A stretch of DNA of 64,000 bases from Rhizobium freirei PRF 81 (lineage in GTDB: Bacteria; Pseudomonadota; Alphaproteobacteria; Rhizobiales; Rhizobiaceae): contig NZ_AQHN01000056.1 in assembly GCF_000359745.1 (NCBI RefSeq), positions 372,001 to 436,000 of the forward strand, read 5' to 3'. The position numbers and the translations under genes are program-made. The notes under the pieces are model-generated. The model made no database searches, was not told the origin of the DNA, and saw only the letters and a list, made by a program, of their open reading frames with translations. Below are positions 46,219 to 54,982 of this stretch, in pieces (the first letter of the stretch is position 1; every line of letters begins with the position of its first letter).

Positions 46219-47013
46219 GTGGTTTCGGTTGAAGAACAGGGGCATGCCTCCCCGGCTCAGCCGGCGCGCCGTCCGCGCGTCCGCAAGAACGTGACTGCGT
46301 CGATTGCCGAGGATATCTGCTCCGAACGTTATCCCTCGGGCTCGACCCTGCCGCGCGAGAACGATCTTTGCGCGATCTACGGCGTCAGCCGCACGGTCAT
46401 CCGCGAGTCCCTCAAAATACTGGAATCGAAGGGGCTCGTGCGCGGCAAGCCGCGCATCGGCACGTCAGTCTGCGCCAAGGACGACTGGAACATCCTCGAT
46501 CAGGACGTGCTCGAATGGATGGGTCCCTACATCGCCGGCTTCGATATTCTCGGCTCTATCCTGGAGGCGCGCCGCACCATCGAACCCGTTGCCGCTGAAT
46601 ATGCCGCCGAGCGGGCCACCGCCCAGGAAATTGCCGATCTCGACAATGCATGGCGGCAGATGCGCGATAGCGGCGACGATCCGGAAGGCTTCACCGAAGC
46701 CGACGTGACCTTTCACAAGCTGCTGCTGAGCGCCAGCCACAACCAGGTGTTCCGCCGCCTGTCGAGCGCCATGCATGCCGGCCTCAAATATGCGCTGCAC
46801 GCCTCGAATGTCGCCGCTCACAGCCGGGACGAGGCGATCGTCGTCCATGGCCAGCTGGTGGAGGCGCTGCGTCTGCGCGACCGCGCTGCGGCCCGCGACT
46901 GCGCCCATCGCATGCTCGATCTTGCCGCCCGTGACCTTGCCGTCGAACGACGGCCGGATGGCGGGCGGAAAACCAATCCCGAAACCCCGACATCCGCGGC
47001 ATCGCGCCGCTGA
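46219..47013 (+). CDS. FadR-subfamily GntR transcriptional regulator
   Basis: This 264-residue regulator has a GntR winged helix (about 20-85, text [28 protein letters not shown]) and a FadR-type all-helical FCD ligand domain (about 100-240). The GTG at 46219 (GGAGGAAATAGG before it) is preferred to the ATG at 46150. It is followed 31 bp later by the galactonate dehydratase gene, the usual arrangement of a sugar-acid regulator (DgoR-like). Its ligand is likely galactonate or a derivative (inference). Confidence 0.9.
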   Translation: MVSVEEQGHASPAQPARRPRVRKNVTASIAEDICSERYPSGSTLPRENDLCAIYGVSRTVIRESLKILESKGLVRGKPRIGTSVCAKDDWNILDQDVLEWMGPYIAGFDILGSILEARRTIEPVAAEYAAERATAQEIADLDNAWRQMRDSGDDPEGFTEADVTFHKLLLSASHNQVFRRLSSAMHAGLKYALHASNVAAHSRDEAIVVHGQLVEALRLRDRAAARDCAHRMLDLAARDLAVERRPDGGRKTNPETPTSAASRR

Positions 47014-47044
47014 TACGATTCAAAGTCGAAATGGAAGCAATGCC

Positions 47045-48193
47045 ATGAAGATCACGAAACTGACGACCTACATAGTGCCGCCACGGTGGCTGTTCCTGAA
47101 GATTGAGACGGATGAGGGCATCGTCGGCTGGGGCGAGCCGGTCGTGGAAGGCCGTGCGCTAACCGTGCAGGCAGCCGTGCACGAGCTTGAAGACTATCTG
47201 ATCGGCAAGGATCCCTTTCTGATCGAGGATCACTGGAACGTCATGTACCGCGCCGGCTTCTATCGCGGCGGCGCCATTCACATGTCGGCGCTTGCCGGCA
47301 TCGACCAGGCGCTCTGGGATATCAAGGGCAAGGCGCTCGGACAGCCGATCCATTCGCTGCTCGGCGGCCAGGTGCGCGACAAGATCAAGGTCTATTCCTG
47401 GATCGGCGGCGACCGCCCCTCCGACGTTGCCAACAACGCCAAGGACGTCGTTGCCCGCGGCTTCAAGGCGATCAAGCTCAACGGCTGCGAGGAAATGCAG
47501 ATCGTCGACACCTATGACAAGGTGGAAAAGGCAGTCGAAACCATCGCCACCATCCGCGAGGCGATCGGCCCTTATATCGGCATCGGCGTCGATTTCCACG
47601 GCCGCGTCCACCGGCCGATGGCCAAGGTACTCGCCAAGGAGCTGGAGCCCTACAAGCTGCTCTTTATCGAAGAGCCGGTGCTCTCTGAAAACCGCGAGGC
47701 GCTGAAGGAAATCGCCAATCATTGCTCGACGCCGATTGCCTTGGGTGAGCGTCTCTATTCGCGCTGGGACTTCAAGTCTGTGCTATCGGACGGCTATGTC
47801 GACATTCTCCAGCCCGATCTCAGCCACGCCGGCGGCATCACCGAATGCCGCAAGATCGCGGCCATGGCCGAAGCCTATGACGTGGCGCTGGCCCCGCATT
47901 GCCCGCTCGGCCCGATCGCACTTGCCGCCTGCCTGCAGGTCGATGCCGTCAGCTACAATGCCTTCATCCAGGAGCAGAGCCTCGGCATTCACTACAACAA
48001 GGGCAACGACATCCTCGACTATATCTCCAACAAGGAGGTGTTCCACTATGCCGACGGCTTCGTCTCGATCCCGCAGGGTCCCGGCCTCGGTATCGAGGTG
48101 GACGAGGCCTATGTGATCGAGCGCGCCAAGGAAGGCCATCGCTGGCGCAACCCGGTATGGCGTCACGAGGACGGCAGCGTCGCCGAGTGGTAA
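47045..48193 (+). CDS. dgoD: D-galactonate dehydratase
   Basis: This 382-residue enolase-superfamily enzyme dehydrates D-galactonate to 2-dehydro-3-deoxygalactonate. Its length equals that of DgoD. The metal ligands are the Asp in GVDFHGRVH (near 183), the Glu in FIEEPV (near 209) and the Glu in [12 protein letters not shown] (near 235). The His is in LAPHCPLGP (near 285). The ATG at 47045 has GGAAG 8 bp upstream. The kinase and aldolase of the De Ley-Doudoroff route are not in the window. Confidence 0.93.
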   Translation: MKITKLTTYIVPPRWLFLKIETDEGIVGWGEPVVEGRALTVQAAVHELEDYLIGKDPFLIEDHWNVMYRAGFYRGGAIHMSALAGIDQALWDIKGKALGQPIHSLLGGQVRDKIKVYSWIGGDRPSDVANNAKDVVARGFKAIKLNGCEEMQIVDTYDKVEKAVETIATIREAIGPYIGIGVDFHGRVHRPMAKVLAKELEPYKLLFIEEPVLSENREALKEIANHCSTPIALGERLYSRWDFKSVLSDGYVDILQPDLSHAGGITECRKIAAMAEAYDVALAPHCPLGPIALAACLQVDAVSYNAFIQEQSLGIHYNKGNDILDYISNKEVFHYADGFVSIPQGPGLGIEVDEAYVIERAKEGHRWRNPVWRHEDGSVAEW

Positions 48194-48245
48194 GATCACG
48201 GCCCTCTCCTGACGGACGAAGGGCCTGACATCCGCAATGATTCAA

Positions 48246-48286
48246 GGCCCGATGGCAGCAGATCCGCGCTATCGGGCCCTTTCTTT
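48246..48286 (+). terminator. Terminator of dgoD
   Basis: GGCCCGAT (48246-48253) pairs with ATCGGGCC (48271-48278), followed by CTTTCTTT. It lies 52 bp after the dgoD stop. Confidence 0.65.
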
Positions 48287-48374
48287 AGACAGTGCTCTCT
48301 CAGTCCGGCACCTTCCCCCTTTGCCGCTCTGCGGCGAAGATGGCTGCAACCCTGTTTCACATTCCAAAAAAGTT

Positions 48375-48443
48375 GCGCCTGCAGTATCGGCGCAGATACT
48401 GCAGGCGCGTCATGCGTCTCAACAAGCCCCCAGGGAGACGCAT
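48375..48443. repeat. Two adjacent perfect inverted repeats between dgoD and the Bax-inhibitor gene
   Basis: The first pairs GCGCCTGCAGTATC (48375-48388) with its complement (48395-48408) around GGCGCA. The second pairs ATGCGTCTC (48412-48420) with GAGACGCAT (48435-48443). Neither has a T run. They sit in a 321-bp gap that also holds the dgoD terminator and nothing else recognised. Confidence 0.6.
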
Positions 48444-48514
48444 TCCCAGAGCACGATCACCAAAGGCGTGGAGTGCCCTTTAGCTCAGACCATGCTCAAG
48501 CAGACAATTTCAAA

Positions 48515-49231
48515 CTACTCCCGCTCGCCGGTGAGGTTCAGCAGCAGCTGGAAGATGTTGACGAAGTTCAGGTAGAGCGACAGGGCACCGAAGACGGCAA
48601 GCTTCTGTTGCGATTCCTGATCGTGGTTTTCGGCATACTGTTCCTTGATGTTCTGCGTATCCCAGGCGGTCAGGCCGACGAAGACGACGATACCGATCAC
48701 CGAGATTGCGAATTGCAGAGCGCTCGAACCCAGGAAGATATTGACGATGCTGGCGATGATTACACCGAACAGGCCCATCATCAGGAACGAGCCGATGTTG
48801 GAAAGATCACGCTTCGTGGTGTAGCCGTAAAGGCTGGTCGCGCCGAACATGGTCGCGGCGATGAAGAAGGTGCGCGCGATGCTCGTGCCGGTGAAGACCA
48901 GGAAGACCGAGGCCAGCGACAGACCCATGACCGCGCAGAATACCCAGAACATCATCTGCGCCGTGCTGGCCGACATGGACTGGATGCGGAACGAGAAGAA
49001 GAACACGAAGGCGAGCGGCGCCAGCATGACGACCCACTTCAGCGGCGTCTGGAAGATCGGCACGTAAAGTGCCGGCGTCGTGCCGACGATCATCGCGACG
49101 ATGCCCGTCACCACAAGGCCGATACCCATGTAGTTGTAGACGCGCAGCATGTGCTGGCGCAGACCTTCGTCGAAGAGCGCCTGCGAGCCTGCGCCGGCTG
49201 CGTAGCCGTATCGCGGATTGGTCGGGTTCAT
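48515..49231 (-). CDS. Bax inhibitor-1/YccA family membrane protein
   Basis: This 238-residue protein has seven hydrophobic helices (TMBIM fold) and the family C-terminal segment ending near NIFQLLLNLTGERE. The text GLTAWDTQNIKEQY matches bacterial Bax-inhibitor-1 members. These proteins act in the inner membrane. YccA interacts with FtsH and BsYetJ conducts calcium, but the role in rhizobia is not established. The ATG is 24 bp after the anti-sigma stop on the same strand, so co-transcription is possible. Confidence 0.92.
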   Translation of the reverse strand: MNPTNPRYGYAAGAGSQALFDEGLRQHMLRVYNYMGIGLVVTGIVAMIVGTTPALYVPIFQTPLKWVVMLAPLAFVFFFSFRIQSMSASTAQMMFWVFCAVMGLSLASVFLVFTGTSIARTFFIAATMFGATSLYGYTTKRDLSNIGSFLMMGLFGVIIASIVNIFLGSSALQFAISVIGIVVFVGLTAWDTQNIKEQYAENHDQESQQKLAVFGALSLYLNFVNIFQLLLNLTGERE

Positions 49232-49254
49232 AGTCGTTCTCCTTTAATTCAAAC

Positions 49255-50025
49255 TCAATACAGGCTGCGAGCGAGCTTCTGGGCATCGCCGTCAAGCTGC
49301 CCCGCCTTGCCGTTGCCGATCAGCGCATAGGCGACTTCGCCGATCTGCCAATAGGCAGCCTGGACATCGTCACGCTTGATATGACTGACGTCCTGGACGG
49401 CGAAATTGCCCGGACGGACGGCGAAAAGTGATAAATGCCCGTCCGTGCCGGCATCCACCATCATTTCGACGCTCGGACCGAACTCGGACGGATAGATCTG
49501 CGCATCGGTGACGCGCCAGTCGCCCGGCAGCTCCGGCAAGACGATTGCCGTCGACGCGCGGATTTCATCCGCATTGTAATTGGCGTCCGCCGATTGCGGC
49601 TTGATTTCCTCGCGCATGGTGGTCGTCTTGTAGGCGCGCACCGCATCGTCGACGAAAGCCGGCGGCCGTGCGGACGCATTGACTTCACTCGCCGTAAAGG
49701 CGCCAAAGGACGTATGCGCGACCCAGCCGGTCGCCACCAGCATGGCAATGGCGGCGACACGCTGGAAAGAACCAAACATGCGACCGTAGACCAGCCCGCG
49801 CTCCAGTCGCCGTGCGGCCTCGCGCGTCTCCGCCCTGAGCACAGGGCTTTCGCCGGCCAGCGCCATGCGCAACTCACCGCGAATGCTCATATCCGCCATC
49901 ACCTTGGCAGCAATCTCGGGATGATCCGAGAGGTAGGATTCCACCTCGACACGGCGCGCGAGGGTGAGCTCGCCATCGACATAGGCGTCAAGATCGGTAT
50001 CGATGATCGGATCAACGATTTTCAT
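49255..50025 (-). CDS. Transmembrane anti-sigma factor (no zinc motif)
   Basis: This 256-residue protein has a cytoplasmic N-terminal anti-sigma-like part (about 1-85, DTDLDAYVDGELTLARRVEVESYLS), one transmembrane helix (about 88-108, VAAIAMLVATGWVA) and a periplasmic domain. The HxxxCxxC zinc motif of classic anti-sigma domains is absent. It overlaps the ECF sigma gene by 14 bp, so the two are co-translated. It should hold the sigma factor inactive until a cell-envelope or redox signal releases it. Confidence 0.87.
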   Translation of the reverse strand: MKIVDPIIDTDLDAYVDGELTLARRVEVESYLSDHPEIAAKVMADMSIRGELRMALAGESPVLRAETREAARRLERGLVYGRMFGSFQRVAAIAMLVATGWVAHTSFGAFTASEVNASARPPAFVDDAVRAYKTTTMREEIKPQSADANYNADEIRASTAIVLPELPGDWRVTDAQIYPSEFGPSVEMMVDAGTDGHLSLFAVRPGNFAVQDVSHIKRDDVQAAYWQIGEVAYALIGNGKAGQLDGDAQKLARSLY

Positions 50026-50551
50026 TGCCGCCTCCTTCGATCAACCGCAGATGCGAAACCCTGGAGGTCGCGTCCTCGAAATTGCGCAGGCTCGCCCGGG
50101 CCCGCGAAATGCGGGACATCAGCGTGCCGACCGGAATGCCAAGCGCGGCTGCCGCCTCCTGATAGGAGAGGTCTTCGATTGCCACGAGATGCAGCGCCTC
50201 GCGCTGCTCCTCCGGCAGACCGAAGAAGGCCTCGCGCACCTGACTCAGGCGCACCGCATGGTCCTGCGGCGCGGCCAATGCCGGCGCCACCTCCGCAGCC
50301 GCTTCCTCGTGACGACGGCTCTGCGACCTACTCTGGCGCAAGCGATCGATATGCACATTGTGCAGGATCGACAACAGCCAGGTGCGCAGGTTGCCGTCAC
50401 GCCGGAAGGACGCCTTCCGCTCATAGGCCTTGACCAGCGCGTCATGCACCAGATCTTCGGCATCGTCCGCATTGCGCACGAGCGAGCGGGCGTAACGTCT
50501 CAGCGAACCGAGCTGCCCCAAAACATCGAATGTGCGTCCTTTGCGTTCCAT
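50012..50551 (-). CDS. ECF-type RNA polymerase sigma factor
   Basis: This 179-residue sigma factor has region 2 (about 20-80, NADDAEDLVHDALVKAY and RTWLLSILHNVHID) and region 4 (about 115-165, LPEEQREALHLVAIEDLSYQEAA, a helix-turn-helix), with no regions 1 or 3. It overlaps the anti-sigma gene. A candidate ECF promoter lies right before the ATG, suggesting autoregulation. The target genes are unknown, though the Bax-inhibitor, bestrophin and msrA genes are close by on the same strand. Confidence 0.93.
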   Translation of the reverse strand: MERKGRTFDVLGQLGSLRRYARSLVRNADDAEDLVHDALVKAYERKASFRRDGNLRTWLLSILHNVHIDRLRQSRSQSRRHEEAAAEVAPALAAPQDHAVRLSQVREAFFGLPEEQREALHLVAIEDLSYQEAAAALGIPVGTLMSRISRARASLRNFEDATSRVSHLRLIEGGGNENR

Positions 50552-50558
50552 GCACCTA

Positions 50559-50586
50559 TATACGGAAGCAGCCCGGATTCTATTCC
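50559..50586 (-). promoter_or_regulatory. Candidate ECF promoter of the sigma/anti-sigma pair
   Basis: On the minus strand GGAATA (50581-50586) and CGTATA (50559-50564) lie 16 bp apart, in the style of ECF -35/-10 boxes. The -10 end is only 7 bp from the sigma ATG, so the transcript would be nearly leaderless. Confidence 0.45.
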
Positions 50587-50614
50587 ATGGCCTGACGAAT
50601 ATTTTTGCTGATTT

Positions 50615-51538
50615 TTACATCAGCAGGAAATCCTTGGGCTGCGGCAGCGGCGGCAGATCGGTTTCGCCGAGCGCCTCGCGCAGATTGATCTCGATCGTAT
50701 CGGCAAGGGCGCCGATGGCGAGCGCATTGGGACGACGGCCGAACGGATCCTCCAGCTCGTCGCCCAGCGCGTCGAGGCCGAAGAAAGTATAGGCGATCAA
50801 CGCCGTGACGAAGGGCGAGCCCCAGCCGAGCGTATCGACATAGCCGAAGGGCAGAAGGAAGCAGAAGAGATAGGCGGTGCGATGCAGAAGCAGCGTATAG
50901 CCAAAGGGCAGCGGCGTGTTGCGGAGGCGCTCGCAGGCGGCCTGGGCCGCCCCCATCTGGCCGATGGTGATATCCAGCATCTGATACTGGATATCCGAAA
51001 TCGCGCCTGACGCCTTCAATCGCGCGAGATCGGCGGACATCAGGCGCAGAATGAGATCGGGCTTGTTGCGGGCTGCATGGTAGAAATCGGCCTCGCTCGA
51101 AGTCAGCAGACGGAGCACTTTTCCCTCGTCGCTACCCGGCCGCAAAAGACAGACCAGCGCCTGCGCGAAGGCCATGGTCAGGCGCAGCAGGTTCTTGCGC
51201 GCCTCGACGCCCGTTTCACCCGCACTCTCCAGCACCAGTGTCTGGCGGGCAAAACCGCGCGCGAGATAGACGAGCTGCCCCCAGTCGCGCCGACCCTCCC
51301 ACCAGCGGTCGTAGCAGGCATTGTTGCGGAAGCCGAGGAAGATCGAAAGCGCGATGCCGAGCAGCGAAAGCGCCGAACCGTTGAAGGAAATGATGAGGTT
51401 CGGCCGTTCCTCATGACCCCAGACGATAAGCATGGACAGCAGGAAGATGGCGATGATCTGCGGCAGAATGCGCCGGATGATCGAACCGCGGAGGATGAAG
51501 AAAAGCTGGAAAAGATTCGGCCGGTCGCGGACGATCAT
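50615..51538 (-). CDS. Bestrophin-family chloride channel-like protein
   Basis: This 307-residue membrane protein is of the bestrophin/YneE family. Transmembrane segments are near 20-40, 45-65, 205-225 and 230-250. The text SIFLGFRNNACYDRWWEGRRDWGQLV is the family signature. Bacterial homologues form pentameric channels that pass monovalent ions, often Na+ or Cl-. The ATG at 51538 (MIVRDRPNLFQLFFILRG) is preferred. The upstream extension to 51658 is Arg/Cys-rich and unlikely. It is 64 bp before the ECF sigma gene on the same strand. Confidence 0.88.
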   Translation of the reverse strand: MIVRDRPNLFQLFFILRGSIIRRILPQIIAIFLLSMLIVWGHEERPNLIISFNGSALSLLGIALSIFLGFRNNACYDRWWEGRRDWGQLVYLARGFARQTLVLESAGETGVEARKNLLRLTMAFAQALVCLLRPGSDEGKVLRLLTSSEADFYHAARNKPDLILRLMSADLARLKASGAISDIQYQMLDITIGQMGAAQAACERLRNTPLPFGYTLLLHRTAYLFCFLLPFGYVDTLGWGSPFVTALIAYTFFGLDALGDELEDPFGRRPNALAIGALADTIEINLREALGETDLPPLPQPKDFLLM

Positions 51539-51668
51539 GGCGAAGCGCACTCTCGATGAATGTCTGGTGAGGGAGCAATACACCAGACGCGCAGCGAGTA
51601 ACGAGCATTTCTTGCAAGGCGGCCGTGCCCGGCGGGCAACGCTCGCCGGACAGCGCATCAGCTATCGG

Positions 51669-52421
51669 TCAATTCGCGCCGGTGCTCGCAGTGACCAAAA
51701 CCGGGTCGGCGCGATAATCCTTGGGAAAGAGATGTTCAAGATTCTTGATCTTCGGCAGATCGTTGATGACGATATACGGATAAGTCGGATGCGTCGTCAG
51801 GAAATCCTGGTGATAGCTTTCCGCTGCATAGAATTGCCGCGCCGGCTCGATCTTGGTGACGATATTGGCATCGAAGGCCTTAGCGCGATTGAGCTGATCG
51901 ATATAGGCGTGGGCAATGTCGGACTGCGACTGGCTGGTCGGGAAGATGGCGGAGCGATATTGCGTGCCGGTATCAGGCCCCTGATAGTTCAGTTCGGTCG
52001 GATCATGCGCCACCGAGAAATAGATCTGCAGCAGATGGCCGTAGCTGATCTTGTGCGGATCGAAGACGATGCGCACGGATTCGGCATGGCCGGTGTCGCC
52101 GCTGCTCACCATTTCATAATGCGCCGCATCCTTGCTGCCGCCGGTATAGCCGGACGTGGCACTGATGATGCCGTTGACGTGCTGGAAGACGCCTTGCACG
52201 CCCCAGAAGCAGCCGCCGGCAAGCACTGCCGTCTCCGTATTGGCAGAGGCCGCCTTTTCATCCATGCTCGGCGCAGGAATGACACGCGCGTCCTCGGCCG
52301 AAGCGCGGCCGACAAATTGCAGCGCAACGCCGCCAAGCAATACCGCCACCGCCGTAAGGCCGGCGAAGCGGGTGACGCGTGCCGAATAAATGCGGATCAT
52401 GTTTGTCGATAAAGTCTTCAT
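51669..52421 (-). CDS. msrA: Exported peptide methionine sulfoxide reductase A
   Basis: This 250-residue enzyme has an N-terminal hydrophobic segment (about 15-38, signal anchor or signal peptide) and an MsrA domain with GCFWGVQGVFQ (catalytic Cys near 74) and GYTGG. It reduces oxidised methionine in periplasmic proteins. No second cysteine follows, so recycling must use another reductant than an intramolecular disulfide. The ATG at 52421 has GAGAGGAAA 6 bp upstream. An inverted repeat lies 70-91 bp before it. Confidence 0.9.
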   Translation of the reverse strand: MKTLSTNMIRIYSARVTRFAGLTAVAVLLGGVALQFVGRASAEDARVIPAPSMDEKAASANTETAVLAGGCFWGVQGVFQHVNGIISATSGYTGGSKDAAHYEMVSSGDTGHAESVRIVFDPHKISYGHLLQIYFSVAHDPTELNYQGPDTGTQYRSAIFPTSQSQSDIAHAYIDQLNRAKAFDANIVTKIEPARQFYAAESYHQDFLTTHPTYPYIVINDLPKIKNLEHLFPKDYRADPVLVTASTGAN

Positions 52422-52490
52422 GTTGATTTCCTCTCGACCGCGATGGCCAATGCTCCGGTCATAAGGAAATACGGGAAGACAGGCATTTTT

Positions 52491-52512
52491 GTTACACACG
52501 CCAGCGTGTAAC
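52491..52512. promoter_or_regulatory. Inverted repeat GTTACAC-N8-GTGTAAC upstream of msrA
   Basis: Perfect 7-bp arms (52491-52497 and 52506-52512) lie between slyX and msrA. The form suits a TetR- or GntR-type operator, but no regulator gene is adjacent. Confidence 0.5.
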
Positions 52513-52540
52513 ACCGAAACGTGAAGACGGAGCGGCGCGA

Positions 52541-52750
52541 TCAGTAGTGCGGCGGCTTGGCGATACCAGGCGCGTCGAGCGATTGCTCTTCGAGCGTCAG
52601 GAAGCGCTCCGTCAGCCGGTCGAGCTTATGCCTGGTCTGCTCGATCACCTTCCATTGCTCGGCAATCTGATCGGACAGTTCCTCGATCGTCTTCGCCTGA
52701 TAGGCGACCGTCTCTTCGAGTGTCGTGATGCGGCTCTGTTCGTCTGACAT
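52541..52750 (-). CDS. slyX: SlyX-like protein
   Basis: This 69-residue coiled-coil protein is of the SlyX family, with heptad-rich text RITTLEETVAYQAKTIEELSDQ and the PPHY ending typical of SlyX. The function is unknown. The ATG at 52750 has AAGGGG 7 bp before it and is preferred to a TTG at 52756. It is upstream of msrA on the same strand. Confidence 0.85.
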   Translation of the reverse strand: MSDEQSRITTLEETVAYQAKTIEELSDQIAEQWKVIEQTRHKLDRLTERFLTLEEQSLDAPGIAKPPHY

Positions 52751-52985
52751 ATCCAATCCCCTTCGGCAGCGATCTATATCACCCGAACATGGCGCGTACA
52801 GGCCTCAATTCGCCTTGCGGCGAGCGATGACGCCGTTTGACGGTGATGTGACAAAACTGAGAAACAGCTGAAAAGACCCGTTACCTTACTGACATGGGGG
52901 CCTTCTAAAGAGAGCGCAGAGACGCGCCGGTTTTGAGGGAACTCTTTTGCAGGCGCATTGCTTCTGACGACTCCGGAGACGCGCC

Positions 52986-53822
52986 TTGAAGATCATCCAG
53001 ATCACCGACACGCATTTGAGCCCCAACAAGCCGCATTTCAACGGCAATTGGGAGCCGCTGGCAAAATGGATCGAGGCCAGCGGCGCCGACCTTATCGTCC
53101 ACACCGGCGATTTGAGCGTCGACGGCGCCGACAGGGACGAGGATCTCGTCTTCTCTATGGAGATGATGCGGCAGGTATCCGCGCCGATGCTGATCGTGCC
53201 CGGCAATCACGATGTCGGCCACCTGCCAGGCTCCTACCAGCCGGTCAATCCCGAGCGGCTGGAGCGCTGGCGCCGCCTTGTCGGCCCGGATTATTGGGCG
53301 AAGGACGTCGACAACTGGCGCCTGATCGGCCTCAACAGCCTGCTGATGGGCTTCGAGGATGACGAGGAGCAGAAGCAGTTCGACTGGCTGCAGGACATGC
53401 TCGAAAGCCGTGGCGAACGCCGCATTGCCCTCTTTGCCCACAAGCCTCTCTTCGTCGATGCGCCGGATGAAGGCGATACCGGCTACTGGAGCGTGCGGCC
53501 TTCGCAGCGCCGCCGGCTCTATGATCTGATCGCGGCCCACGACGTCGCCCTCTTCGGCAGCGGCCACCTGCACTGGACCTGGGAAGGCCGCTTCAACGAC
53601 ACCAACCTGGTCTGGGCGCCGCCCGGCGCCTTCATCCTCGACACGATGGAGCGAGAAATGCCCGGCGAGCGGCTGATCGGTGCCGCGATCCACGAACTTG
53701 GCGAGACGGTGTCGTCCGAGCTCGTCGCCGTGCCCGGCATGACCGCCTACTTCCTCGATGACGTCGTCATGGAAGTCTACCCGCAGGCAGCCCCCAAGGC
53801 AAAGAAGGAGCCGGCCGAATGA
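52986..53822 (+). CDS. Calcineurin-like metallophosphoesterase (GpdQ/CpdA-like)
   Basis: This 278-residue phosphoesterase has the metal-site motifs QITDTHLS (about 5-12), HTGDLSVDG (about 39-47), PGNHDVGHL (about 76-84), FAHKP (near 155) and SGHLHWTW (near 193). The single-domain form with GNHD and GHLH is shared by cyclic-nucleotide and glycerophosphodiester phosphodiesterases. A TTG (52986) with GGAGAC upstream is the only start near the family N-terminus. It overlaps the ABC ATPase gene by 4 bp, so a phosphodiester or phosphate ester is a likely cargo of that importer. Confidence 0.87.
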   Translation: MKIIQITDTHLSPNKPHFNGNWEPLAKWIEASGADLIVHTGDLSVDGADRDEDLVFSMEMMRQVSAPMLIVPGNHDVGHLPGSYQPVNPERLERWRRLVGPDYWAKDVDNWRLIGLNSLLMGFEDDEEQKQFDWLQDMLESRGERRIALFAHKPLFVDAPDEGDTGYWSVRPSQRRRLYDLIAAHDVALFGSGHLHWTWEGRFNDTNLVWAPPGAFILDTMEREMPGERLIGAAIHELGETVSSELVAVPGMTAYFLDDVVMEVYPQAAPKAKKEPAE

Positions 53823-54982
53823 GTGCACTCTCGCTTCGCGGCATCGCCAAATCCTTCGGCGGCAACGCCATCCTCAAGGGCGTCAACATCGACGTCGAAC
53901 CCGGCGAATTCATCGCCCTCGTCGGTCCATCCGGCTGCGGCAAGAGCACGCTGCTGCGCATCCTTGCAGGCCTCGACCATGCCGACAGCGGCGAAATCGT
54001 CCTTGGCGGCAGCGACGTCTCCGGCGTTGCGGCGGCAGACCGCAACATCGCCATGGTCTTCCAGTCCTACGCGCTCTATCCGCACCTGACGGCTTCGGAA
54101 AACATCGCCGTGCCGCTCGCCATGCGCCGCCTGTCGCGCGCTCAGCGCCTGCCCTTCATCGGCTCGCTGATCCCCGGCCAGCGCGCCACCCGTACCGGCA
54201 TCATCCGCGACGTCCGTGAAATGGCGACTTCTCTGAAGATCGACCATTTGCTCGACCGCAAGCCGGGCCAGATGTCGGGCGGCCAGCGCCAGCGCGTGGC
54301 GCTGGCCCGCGCCATGGTGCGCCGCCCCGCCGTCTTCCTCATGGACGAGCCGCTCTCCAATCTCGACGCCAATCTGCGCGTCCACGCCCGAGGCGAGATC
54401 GTCGATCTGCATCGCCGCGCCGGCGTGCCCACGGTCTACGTCACCCACGATCAGGCCGAGGCGCTCTCGATGGCGGATCGCGTCGCGGTCATGATCGGCG
54501 GGCAGCTGCTGCAGCTCGCCTCGCCGCAGACGATCTATGACGATCCGGCCCATGTCGAAGTTGCCCGCTTCGTCGGCCAGCCGCGCATCAATCTGCTGCC
54601 GGCACTGGCGGAGAACGGCATCGTTGCCTTCGGCGGCATCCGTCTTGCGCTGGAAGACGACACCTTCTCCGGAAGCAACGTCACCCTCGGCATCCGCCCG
54701 GAGTTCGTGAGCCTCGCTCAAAATCGCCAGGACGCACTCGCGGCCCATATCGAGCGCATGGAATTCCTCGGCTCCGAGGTCATCCTCTACGCCAAGCTCG
54801 ATGCGATCGGCGAAACCATGATCGTCAAACTTGCGCCTGCCGAGGCCGCCGGTCTTTCTGCCGGCATGCCTGTGGCGCTCTCGCTTGCAGCCGAGCAGGC
54901 CTTGGTCTTTGCCGAGGATGGTCGTCGGCTGCGTGCCGTCCCGACAACTGTCGACGCTGCCCGGGAGAAGGCGCATGGCTAG
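53819..54982 (+). CDS. Sugar-type ABC transporter ATP-binding protein
   Basis: This 387-residue ATPase is of the UgpC/MalK type. Walker A is [12 protein letters not shown] (about 38-49), the Q-loop is in [12 protein letters not shown], the signature is MSGGQRQRV, and Walker B plus D-loop is [17 protein letters not shown] domain follows from about 260. About 26 extra residues (LSRAQRLPFIGSLIPGQRA) lie between the Q-loop and the signature, so it is longer than the polyol SmoK. It overlaps the phosphoesterase by 4 bp and the first permease by 8 bp. Confidence 0.92.
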   Translation: MSALSLRGIAKSFGGNAILKGVNIDVEPGEFIALVGPSGCGKSTLLRILAGLDHADSGEIVLGGSDVSGVAAADRNIAMVFQSYALYPHLTASENIAVPLAMRRLSRAQRLPFIGSLIPGQRATRTGIIRDVREMATSLKIDHLLDRKPGQMSGGQRQRVALARAMVRRPAVFLMDEPLSNLDANLRVHARGEIVDLHRRAGVPTVYVTHDQAEALSMADRVAVMIGGQLLQLASPQTIYDDPAHVEVARFVGQPRINLLPALAENGIVAFGGIRLALEDDTFSGSNVTLGIRPEFVSLAQNRQDALAAHIERMEFLGSEVILYAKLDAIGETMIVKLAPAEAAGLSAGMPVALSLAAEQALVFAEDGRRLRAVPTTVDAAREKAHG

